DNA of 64,000 nucleotides, taken from Juglans regia. Taxonomy: Eukaryota > Streptophyta > Magnoliopsida > Fagales > Juglandaceae. Shown piece by piece: positions 55,712 through 64,000 of the stretch. The stretch's first letter is position 1. Each line of letters starts with the position of its first letter. The notes beneath the pieces were generated by a model. That model ran no database searches. It was not told the DNA's origin and saw only the letters and a list, made by a program, of their open reading frames with translations. The stretch spans positions 186,001-250,000 of the forward strand of contig NW_023357374.1 in assembly GCF_001411555.2 (NCBI RefSeq), written 5' to 3'. Position numbers and translations under genes: made by a program.

Positions 55712-56220
55712 TCAGTTGGCGGGATTGTCACTGGCAGGGTTGTCTGAGAGTGCTTTCAGGATCAACTCATTCCCAATCAAGGCACCACGCTTTAGTGCCA
55801 CCATGTCTAGAGGGAGTTCTTGCACTTTCAAGGTCCTCAAAATTGTTTTGGGATTTAGGTGCACTTCTTGTGGACCAAGCAGACGTACGACAACTCCTCG
55901 CGCAGCCGGGGAAGGGCGGATTCGGCGCTACCAAAGTGAGAGCGCTTGTCCCGAATGGTTGCCTTATGGATGGCTATCACACGATCGACCTTAGCGTTCT
56001 CGGCCCCCAAGTCCTTCACTCTCTTATCTTTGGCCTTGAGAGGGTCCCTCTTTTTTTGCAAAGACTCGGAGACCTCCTCGAACCTCCCATCCAAACTATT
56101 TGTACAACCGGATGTCGGAGTCATGCTGTTTGAACAACTTTGAGCTTTTAGCTTGCAACTGCTCTAGCTCCTCTTGCTAGAGACTGAACGACTCCTGAAG
56201 GTTGTCCCTCGCCTCCGTGG
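55712..56220 (-). pseudogene. Antisense ORF in the Tat element (coiled-coil protein, C-terminal part)
   Basis: Opposite in strand to gag. The frame from 56124 gives FEEVSESLQKKRDPLKAKDK, RVKDLGAENAKVDRVIAIHK and SALPRLREELS, with a heptad-like pattern of hydrophobic and charged residues. After a frame change near 55880 it continues EVHLNPKTILRTLKVQELPL and DMVALKRGALIGNELILKAL, with a stop at 55712. Antisense ORFs before the 3' LTR are known in Tat/Grande-type plant elements. Their function is not established. The frameshift suggests it is dead here. Confidence 0.55.
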
Positions 56221-56244
56221 CTAGCGCCGCTTCAAGTACCGTAT

Positions 56245-56485
56245 CTCCATGGACTTGCCTTAACCCTTTCCTTAGTTTACAAGGCCGATGAAAAGATCAG
56301 GGGAGCAGAGTGCCATGTCTCAACAGACTTTCCTCAACCTTTGCCTCAGTTTACGAGGCTGACGAGAAGATCAGAGGAGCAAAGTGTCATGTCTCCATGG
56401 ACTTGCCTCAACTCTTACTTCAGTCTACGAGGCTGACAAGAAGATCAGGGAAGCCAAGTGCCGTGTTTTCACGGACTTGACTTAT
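56245..56485. repeat. Tandem repeat, about 73-bp unit, three copies
   Basis: Units contain CCATGGACTTGCCTCAAC, AGTTTACGAGGCTGACGAGA and AGATCAGAGGAGCAAAGTG. It ends at the solo LTR insertion. Confidence 0.85.
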
Positions 56486-56499
56486 CCCTCTCATAAGAT

Positions 56500-57972
56500 T
56501 GATGACTTGCATAATTTCTTATATTTTATCACTTCTTAACTTTAAACTTTAGTCTAAATATCCTATTATTTGACTAAAATGCTAAAATGTTAATAGAAAT
56601 CATTGGAATTAATGTGTATTCTTGAATTGAGTTTTATTTACTTTGGGATACTCTTGAGCAAATTTTTATGTTTAATTTCAGAGTTTATAAAAGAGCAAGT
56701 CCAAACCCATTCGAATTCAAAGGAATTTCAGGTGGGCAAGACGTTGGAACAACCTAAGAACTCTCAATGAGTGTAGGACTCTTCAAATAAGGATAATAAT
56801 GGGGTTTGAGAGTAATTCGAGTCAGAATCCAAAACTCGCTAGCAGACAGTATGGACACATTTTAGTATTTTAATCATAAATTTTCGTTCCAATATCGGAT
56901 TGATGTGATTCTTGATGTGATGGAAAACTATCTTAAAGGGTTACAAAGTTGTCTCTAATAAGGTTTTCAAAATTTAAACTCCTGAAGCACGTACGTGACT
57001 ACCAAGTTGAGTCCTAAACTTTATGCGATTTTGTGTGCGGGAATATAAAGACATTAGGGTTTCTTTCCTACCCTATTTTAAGCATATCATTAGCACAAAA
57101 TTGGAGAGTTTTTTAGAGGAGCATTTATTTGGAGTTTTTCATTTCAGACGCTGCGGCTTGCGAGGGATGGCATTGCGGATTGCGAGGAGCATTTTTAGTG
57201 TTCATTTTCTTCTATTCTTCTCTTAGAAAAATTATGGTGAATTCGTTTATGTTGAATTTAATTAGCATGAACTAAATTTTCTTTATTCTAGGAAAATGAT
57301 GTGATCTAGTTCCAAACTATACTTGTTTTTCTATGTTAATTTGAAGTAATTCTCTTCTATGTTTGTCCGATTTATTATGAGCTTATTGCTTCTAATTAAC
57401 TGGCCATTAATTAGATGATTTTAATCTTGTGATTTGCTGTCGAAAGAGGGAATTATAGGATAAATCTTGGATATTTCGGCATAGGTAATTATAGAGATCG
57501 AAAGACTTGTATGAACCTATGTAATATTAAAATCATTGGTCTTATTGCTTTCTTGCTTTGTTAATTTGCATACTCTTGTGTAAAATAATGAACAAAAATA
57601 ATTTCCAATTGACTATCGAAAGAGGCTTTTGGATGTTTGTGGAGATTTTCTAACAAACAGAGATAATTAAATTCAATTAGTTAGATGAGTAAATCATAGT
57701 GAGGGATTAGGTGAAATCGATTTCCTAGAAGTTTTCTTTCCCATTGATTTGATCTTCGAACAATATATTTCTTTTCATTTGAGTATTTTCTTTGAATTAA
57801 TTTTATTTTAATTTACAATTACAAAAATCTAAGTGACTTTTCTAAATAAAGTCAAGATTAGTATAATTTCAGTATTTGTCAAAAGTAAGTTACCAATCAT
57901 TGAGGACGATACTCTTCTCATAACTTTACTATAAAACTACGATACTGTACACTTGCAGTTTTGCACCAATCA
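56500..57972 (+). mobile_element. Solo LTR (Athila-like), 1473 bp, TSD AAGAT
   Basis: Starts TGATGACTTGCATAATTTC and ends TTTTGCACCAATCA, with AAGAT on both sides (56495-56499, 57973-57977). The start, AT-rich character and ending resemble Athila-group gypsy LTRs. No coding sequence. It splits the Tat antisense region. Confidence 0.9.
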
Positions 57973-57977
57973 AAGAT

Positions 57978-58740
57978 CCACCACGTAGACAAGAGAAAAA
58001 ACAAAAGAAAAAGAATATCAAGGGGAGGAAGCTGTTGATTTGAACACGGCACTTGCCTGTGAGAGTTTCTTCCCTTTGCCTGCGAGAGGAGGGCTCGGGG
58101 AAGGCTTCTAAGCCGACTTTGATTTGGGCTGCATGGGAATGATTCGGAAATAAAAAATGGTGTGACCAAGAGGTGGTAAAAATGCCTTTGTATCTTGCTC
58201 CCCAAGGAGAGCCTCCAAGAGGACATCAAATGGGTTAGTCTCTACCCATTATTTGACTAGAGCAATACGACATAACTTTTGGGGAAAGGCCTTCAGTCAT
58301 ATTGCTTCATCGTCAGGAACTCCCCCCCCCCCCCCATATGGCCCGTATAGTAAGCCCATGAGGGACCACTAAAGAAGTAAGTCAGATAGTCCAACCAAGC
58401 CCAACGACCCTCCTCTAAAAGGAGTTAGTGAACCTTTGTAGAGTACTCGGCCCATGAGGAAAACCCACTTAGGAAACAATCCCAATGTGGGGAAAGCAGA
58501 TGGTAGGGGCAGATGAGACTCGCTGGTCTGACACCATGCCAATGACACCCTACCCTCGGGAACCTACACAAGCAAGTAGGCGAGAAATATGGAAAACCCT
58601 TGATCTCCTGACAGTAGGCATGGAGGGGCTTAATAGGGAACGTCTGAAGGGTGAAGTGAGTTAGAGAGCCACGTTGCATTAATGGCACCACTCCCTGGAC
58701 TTTTCGCCGCATTAATGACGCTGCCCTAGAAGTGACGCCA
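57978..58740 (-). other. Tat element region before the 3' LTR, possible upstream part of the antisense ORF
   Basis: Minus-strand frames give peptide pieces such as NPFDVLLEALLGEQDTKAFL and HTIFYFRIIP, suggestive of the N-terminal half of the antisense protein, but with several stops. A run of about 14 C is at 58323-58336. Low confidence. Confidence 0.35.
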
Positions 58741-58745
58741 CGTTA

Positions 58746-58803
58746 AAGGATCTTGACTAAGTGAACATTTGAAGTGACGTGGACTCCCTAAAGCCAGGTA
58801 TGA
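58746..58803 (+). repeat. 3' LTR of the Tat element, left fragment
   Basis: Matches 49482-49540 (AGTGACGTGGACTCCC and following). Continues at 61219 after the hAT-like insertion. Confidence 0.8.
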
Positions 58804-59113
58804 TGAACTAAGACAGTTCATCCAGGCCGGATTTTTTTTTCAGCCCGATCCGGAACCTAGATAACCGGGTTCCGGCTAGATTTTATCCGAGCTGGAACCC
58901 GCATCACCCATAACCGTGTGATTTGAAATTATAATATTGGCAATCTTATCTCTCTGCTCTCCTCTCTCTCTCTCCCCCTCGAGCCATGAAACCCTAGCCT
59001 TCTCTTTCAAGTTTTGCTGCTGTCTCTGGTCGTTGCCGCTTGCCGGACTTTCGATTGATAAGTCTCTATTCTCTTTCTCACTTCGATAAGAGTTTCTTCT
59101 CTCTCTCACTTCC

Positions 59114-59159
<46 letters not shown>

Positions 59160-61218
59160 CTATGAGTAATGTTTTTGAACAAATCATATGTGAGTATAGA
59201 ATATATGCAATTATTTTCCTAGATCTGCTCTATTTTGTTAAACATAGTTTTTTTTTTCTTTTTTCTTTTTTCTTTTTTTAAGTTTTTGAGGGTTTATGTT
59301 TTGGTTCTTCTAGTTCTCATGATTTGTTGTTAATAGCCATATAACTGAATGATTAGAGATATGCTCTTTGTTTGCCACAAAATGATAATTGCCATGCATT
59401 TGCCTACTCTTTGTTATAATCCCACCATTCACGTTACTTTCTTTTTTGTTGTTGGTTTTATTTTATTGCTCTATGCTTTATTATTGTTGATTTGTATAAA
59501 AATGTATTGTTTTGTTATGATCTGTCGGCATGTTCCATGCCAGTAGAAGCTCCTTATAGTCTGTACTCTGTAGCTCCAACCAAATCACTATTCTATGTTT
59601 TAGGGTAACAAGAGTTGGTCAAATTAAAACTTGGGGGAAGATTCAATAAGACATGTAATTGGGAACAACTTGGAGAGTCGATCACTAGGAGCAATATTTA
59701 GCTACTGTACTTATATTTCAAAGGTATGCTTTGTAGATTATCTTAAAGAATGGAGAAGTAGAGTATATTATAACAGAGTTTTGTAAAATGTTGTTATCTG
59801 TATAATATCATGTCATAGCCATGTTATAGTTGATGTGAAGTGTAAGAAAGAGTAATGCTACAAACAGATCCTAATATTGTCACAATCCGAGAAAGTGTTA
59901 ACTGCATCCAATTTTCTAAAAGGAATTGTCAATATCACCATGAAGACTTTCATGATATCATTTAGGTAGTCTAGTTTCACCAAATAAATTTGTAGGACTT
60001 TGTAAACAATAAAATGTCTTCATAGTCATCCAATCTATTTGGCACATCATCAAAATCTGGAGATACTTGAAATTAATCTTGGCTTCTTTCTGTCCTTTTG
60101 ACCCTCGTTTTAATCTTCTGCACACTTGCATCTCTAGGTCTTGAACATGAATCTATCATCTTTTATTCGATTGTTTTATGATATTATTAAATGTTGCATA
60201 TTCCTTGTGTCACGACTCATCCATCTTATCATAATCATATAGACTGTATATTTTCTTAATAAATTATTTGTGATTGCCCAATACAACAATATTACATTAT
60301 ACAACTTGGTAGATCATGTGTGGTTTGGATAAGTGACATTACATATTTGCATCTCTGCTGCATTCTTTCCCTTTCTGCTTGTTTTAAGTACTTCATATAC
60401 TTATTATTGCCCTTGCATTCTTTCCCTCTCCACTCATTTTTTGTGGAAAATGTTCTTTGAGAAGCATGATGACTACAAGGTAGATGGAATGAAATATTTC
60501 TTTTGTTCCTGAACACTTTTTGACTTGAAACTTTTTGTTTTCTGCAGGATATCTTTTAGTCCAATCACTTGAAGTTGTTATTTGGTGTGAGATTAAATCA
60601 TTGATGGACATGCTACTGATTTTGTAATACATATATTGTAATTTTGTATTTTGTAATGTAATGTATAAATAACAAATAATGCATGCAATATGTAGTGGAA
60701 TGTATTGTGATACATGCATAGATGAATATTGGAATTTTTTTTTTGTTTTTTTTGTTTTTTGTTTTATATGCATTTAGTATTTTTAGAATAAAACAATAAA
60801 ATAAAGGCTTTTATATATATATAAAAAATTATGGTTTGAAATTTTTGTTTTGAAATTATGCGTTTCAACTTGATTTTCAACGTTTTTTATTTTGAAATTT
60901 TTTAAATAAATATAGGTTTTTACATAAAAGAATTATGCTTTCAAACATGCATTTTTCTTGAAAAATCTTTAATAAAATATAGGCTTTTATTGAAAAAACT
61001 TATGTTTTTAATTTAATTAGATATGAACTTAAAAAAAAAAAAAAACAGGTACAATTCGGTACCCAGATTTTCGGGTATCTAAAACCCGGGTTCATCCCGG
61101 TACCAGACCGGGTTATAAACCGTGATAATCCAAGCTGGAACCCAACCAGGATTTGAAATCCGGGTTCTGGCCTGGGTATACTCAGATACCAGGTCTAAAA
61201 CCCAGATGAACAGTGCTA
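58804..61218. mobile_element. hAT-like non-autonomous element in the Tat 3' LTR, about 2.4 kb
   Basis: The LTR sequence GGTATGAG is broken with GTATGA present on both sides (58798-58803, 61219-61224). Ends AGACAGTTCATCCAGG and, inverted, GCACTGTTCATCTGGG form imperfect inverted repeats. Just inside both ends are ACCCGGGTT / AACCCGG-type motifs (58840-58900; 61060-61200). The interior has a gene-like CT-rich leader (58955-59155) and splice-like sites but no protein I recognise. The 6- to 8-bp duplication and TIR suggest hAT, not proven. Confidence 0.7.
58955..59160. repeat. CT/GA microsatellite
   Basis: CTCTCTCT runs at 58955-58975 and 59100-59157. Minus-strand frames here are Arg-Glu repeats and not a gene. 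Confidence 0.9.
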
Positions 61219-61462
61219 GTATGAGTTGTCTCCACCCGAAAACATAGTATTAAAACCGAGCTCCAAGTATGAAGAATTCTCTCTAATTTCTCTAAACTCA
61301 AGCACAAACTACTAGGGAGATATATTGACTTTAGTATCGGAGACTCCCTGGCCTCCACCAAGGCCCTCCACTCCTCGTGTTTTTTTTAAGTGTGCAAGTG
61401 AAAGACTCAAGACCCGAATTACTGGAACTCGGCTCAAAAGCATACAGAACACAATGTTAACA
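61219..61462 (+). repeat. 3' LTR of the Tat element, right fragment
   Basis: Matches 49548-49776 (AAGAATTCTCTCTAATTTC, ATCGGAGACTCCCTGGCCTC), ending AATGTTAACA at 61462. Confidence 0.85.
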
Positions 61463-61637
61463 ATGTTCTCCTAAAGATCTTGACTCTTGAAGTAGGTTCG
61501 CACTTGAATCGCCCATTCCACATAAATATGTTTCTCAAGTAATTTAGGAGCAGCCACAGAAAAGGCAGTCGTACGGTTTGTATATTACAATCTATCTCTA
61601 GTGGGGAGCATAAATATTAGAAGAAAATTAAAAAATG
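61463..61637. other. Spacer between Tat and gypsy 2
   Basis: No feature recognised. Confidence 0.6.
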
Positions 61638-62081
61638 TCATACGGCGGCATGAAGAAGTAGATCTAAGAAGTGAACTACTTGCTGTCGTGAAGATGAGTT
61701 AGGGTAAGTGCGGTCATGGGCTGAGGACCGTGGGCTTCGTAATGGGCTGTTGAAGAAATAAGAGGAATGATGGACCTGAGAGATGTTGTGGGTCTCAGGC
61801 TAGACAGGACAGGCCAACTATATTAGTTACTTGTTTAGTTACATGCAGTATTGTAAGGGCCTTGAGTCCATATTAGAGTGAGGACTTATTAGTAATTCAA
61901 TGCTTTCTAGTATATTAGCAGGCACAGTGTTCACGCCTGAGGAATTGGAATATTATTCTGTTATTGTGTAGTGGAGGTGTTTTCCTCGAACAAAGCGTGG
62001 TTCTCTGTTTTATAGCAAAAATACAGTTATCCCCATTTCATTACTCTCTCTACATACATCAATCTAGTACATTCTATTACA
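61638..62081 (+). repeat. 5' LTR of gypsy element 2
   Basis: TG...CA boundaries; length close to the 447-bp LTRs of gypsy 1. The flank before it is A-rich, so a duplication cannot be defined. Confidence 0.8.
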
Positions 62082-62121
62082 AGTGGTATTCCAGAGCCCA
62101 TGTCCTGCTTTTGTGTTATCA

Positions 62122-63270
62122 ATGGCTGAAGGCACCCGTTTGAAGGATCTTCAGGAAGGCTTCACTTCCTTAAAGAAGTCTACCGAATCCCAACTGAGCA
62201 CTTTTGGCATGGAGCTCCTTGTAGTATGCAAGCAAATGGACATTATGATGCAACAGTTCTCTTCTTGGGCCTCAAATCTGAAAATGGGGAATGCAAAACA
62301 GGCAAACAACAATGGAGAAAAGGGTGGATAGCATATGGTAAATCATTCTGGTGAACTCTTACCAAGATCCGTGTGGCTGGATTTTCTCATATTTGATGGT
62401 GAGGAACCCCATGCTTGGCTATACAAGGTAAAATAGTTTTTTATCCTCCACAACACATTGCTTGAGCACCGTTTGAGATTAGTCTCAATTCAAATGGCTG
62501 GTAAGGCTTTAATTTGGTTTCAAGGCCTTGATGAGTCTGGTTTGTCAGGTGAGTGGGAGGAGTTTGTCCATGCTCTCCTCATACGTTTTGGCCCTTGTAG
62601 TTTGGAGGATCCTATGGAATAGCTCACTAGACTAAGGCAGGAGGGAACAGTGGAGGAATATAAGTCTGCATTTGAACTAATTGCTAATCGCCTTAGGCGT
62701 TTATCTTAAATGGATAACCTAAGTTGTTTTGTTAGTGGACTCAAGGATGACATTCGTTTGACGGTGAAAATGTTTAATCCTACAAGTTTAATTACAGCCT
62801 ATCGTCTTGCCCGAATCCAAGAGGAAAGAGTAAGCCTACACAAAAAGCCAAACACACACCCTCACTCCTTTCACTATACTGAACCAGCACACATCAAATA
62901 CCAACCACCACAAACCCAACCCACGACAGAACCAAACCATTCCTTCAACAAAGTTATAGTACCTGTCCAGAAAATCAGTCCAAATCAAATGAAAAGCAGA
63001 AGAGAAAAAGGCTTGTGTTATCATTGCGATTCTAAATGGCATCCTGGCCATCGTTGTAGTAGCCCAAAGTCGTATTTGATTGAGGAGGTGGTTGAAGATA
63101 GCGAGGAACCTTTAGAAGATACCAGACAACTTTCTGACCAGCACGAAAAGAAAGAGTTGTGTAAAGGGGAGACGACCCTACACAAAACTTCTGAAATTTC
63201 ACTACACGCCATCATTGGTTCTATGAACCCTAAGACTATGAGGGTGAAAGGCAAGATTGGGAATCAATGA
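62122..63270 (+). pseudogene. Gypsy 2 gag with CCHC zinc knuckle
   Basis: Start at 62122 (MAEGTRLKDLQEGFTSLKKS). The same frame carries a stop at 62329. The Gag core follows: EEPHAWLYKVK, stop, QMAGKALIWFQGLDESGLSG, LIRFGPCSLEDPME, stop, LTRLRQEGTVEEYKSAFELI, stop at 62707, then LSCFVSGLKDDIRLTVKMFN and KGLCYHCDSKWHPGHRC (63010-63060), a CX2CX4HX4C knuckle. An acidic linker ends at a TGA at 63268. Four to five stops, mostly TAG/TAA, break the frame, though the frame itself is kept for over 1 kb. Equivalent to gypsy 1 gag. Confidence 0.9.
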
Positions 63271-63840
63271 GTGGTCATCCTTATTGATTCAAGAAGTACA
63301 CATAATTTACTGGATCCAACAGTACTATCTAGGGTGCACATACCTCTAGTGAATGAGGATAAAATCAGGGTCAAGGTAGCGAATGGTGAGATGGTTAATA
63401 GTGAAGGCAAAGTGACGGGAGTGAATGTTTCTGTTCAAGGCTCCTGTTTCTTGGTAGATATGTATGTTCTGGTGTTAGCTGGGTGTGATATGGTACTTGG
63501 TGTGCAATGGTTGCAAGGTTTCGGCCCAATATTATGGAATTTCAAAGAATTAACAATGCAATTTAAAGTCCAGCAAGTTGCTGTCCAGTTAAAAGGAGTC
63601 ACAGGTAACACGTGGATTGAAGAAGGACCCATCCACAAGTGTAGCCAAATGGAAAGTAAGGGAATTATTTTGCAATTCATTGAACATACAGCCAAACACC
63701 AACCCAACCAGATCCCACAATTACTCAACGACTATCCTGACATTTTTGCCACCCCAAAAGGCTTACCCCTAGCCCGTTCCCATGATCATGCCATCCTTTT
63801 ACAGCCAGGAACCAACCCCATTTCTGTCAGGCCCTACTGA
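63271..63840 (+). pseudogene. Gypsy 2 protease and linker
   Basis: In frame after the TGA: VVILIDSRSTHNLLDPTVLS, where the protease motif D-T/S-G has become D-S-R (Gly to Arg). Then KVANGEMVNSEGKVTGVNVS, MYVLVLAGCDMVLGVQWLQ and the linker FATPKGLPLARSHDHAILL, ending SVRPY and a TGA at 63838. Gypsy 1 retains D-T-G-S at this site, so the defects are independent. Confidence 0.9.
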
Positions 63841-64000
63841 TATCCTTATTTCCAAAAAGACGAGATCGAAAAGATTGTTATGGAGTTGCTGAACTCTGGG
63901 GTTATTAGACCCAGTCGAAGTCCTTATTCCTCACCGGTTTTGTTGGTAAGGAAGGTGGATGGGTCGTGGCATTTATGTGTCAATTATAGGGCACTAAACA
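63841..64000 (+). pseudogene. Gypsy 2 reverse transcriptase start (truncated by the window)
   Basis: Continues in frame: [40 protein letters not shown] and [13 protein letters not shown]. The catalytic region lies beyond the window. Confidence 0.88.

Larger units (their letters stand above)
49480..61462 (+). mobile_element. Tat-lineage gypsy element, gag and protease only, heavily nested
   Basis: The 5' LTR remnant (about 49480-49776) ends GACGTTAACA and matches the 3' LTR at 58746-61462, which is split by an insertion. The primer-binding site TGGCGCTGTCTGTGGGA is at 49778-49794. Gag (49870-52480) and the end of protease (about 52900-53150) follow; reverse transcriptase, RNase H and integrase are absent. 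Non-coding tandem repeats and an antisense ORF fill the region before the 3' LTR. Nested inserts: 50426-52076, 54376-55055, 56500-57972 and 58804-61218. The left end is truncated, so no target duplication is available. Confidence 0.8.
61638..64000 (+). mobile_element. Gypsy element 2, 5' part, cut by the window edge
   Basis: The 5' LTR at 61638-62081 (444 bp) starts TGTCATAC and ends CTATTACA. The primer-binding site near 62084 reads TGGTATTCCAGAGCCC, the initiator-Met type with a two-base insertion. Gag, protease and the start of reverse transcriptase follow. Sequence and order match gypsy element 1 at 43688-48980 in opposite orientation. The 3' part lies outside the window. Confidence 0.88.

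Noticed and set aside
58876..59187. Arg-Glu repeat protein
   Set aside because: Translation of the CT/GA microsatellite.
1..64000. tRNA, rRNA or intact host genes
   Set aside because: I looked for tRNA-like cloverleaf words, rRNA landmarks and intact plant gene structures and saw none that I could support; a tRNAscan or BLAST run would be decisive.

Overview
This window is nuclear DNA from a plant, most likely a eudicot. It has GT-AG introns, long AT-rich spacers, a chloroplast-derived fragment, and every major class of plant transposable element. I found no intact host gene. Species cannot be read from the sequence.

Layout. 1-1257 is the end of a Ty3/gypsy-type LTR with short tandem repeats. 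1560-3744 is a broken hAT transposase gene on the minus strand. 3885-4460 is a copia gag relic, and 4915-5860 is a long-inverted-repeat DNA element. 6384-10900 holds a fragment of an unrecognised, intron-containing gene between GC-rich hairpin ends, possibly a captured-gene transposon. 10990-11200 is a piece of plastid ycf2. 11490-12009 is a degenerate tandem repeat.

The centre of the window (12010-42011) is a single CACTA (En/Spm) DNA transposon of about 30.0 kb. Both ends carry the same 16-bp terminus and are flanked by the 3-bp target duplication ATA. Its minus-strand genes (TNP2 transposase with DUF4218 and DUF4216 regions, then a Ptta/En/Spm-type ORF) are split by two giant LTR units of one family, 5.3 and 5.6 kb, with 5-bp duplications GAGAC and CACGA. 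Its 5' region holds an L1-type LINE (31574-40208, minus strand). The LINE is itself split by a third LTR unit (32311-35343). The first giant LTR carries a Tourist-like MITE, and the second LTR still shows the empty site. Removing these insertions leaves a core of about 10.4 kb, a normal size for a CACTA element.

42020-42380 is a TRIM (duplication ACTAA), starting eight bases beyond the CACTA end. 42577-49475 is an LTR-like segment split by a complete but inactivated chromovirus-like gypsy element (43688-48980, minus strand, duplication AAAAC). 49480-61462 is a Tat-lineage gypsy element. It has a tRNA-type PBS, gag and the end of protease, but no reverse transcriptase or integrase that I could find. 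It also has higher-order tandem repeats and an antisense ORF, and it carries four nested insertions: an LTR-derived block in gag, a hAT MITE, an Athila-like solo LTR (duplication AAGAT), and a 2.4-kb hAT-like element in its 3' LTR. 61638-64000 is the 5' part of a second gypsy element resembling the one at 43688, now on the plus strand and cut by the window edge.

All transposon genes examined carry stops, frameshifts or changed catalytic residues, so the region reads as layered dead elements. The target duplications allow the order of insertion to be reconstructed.
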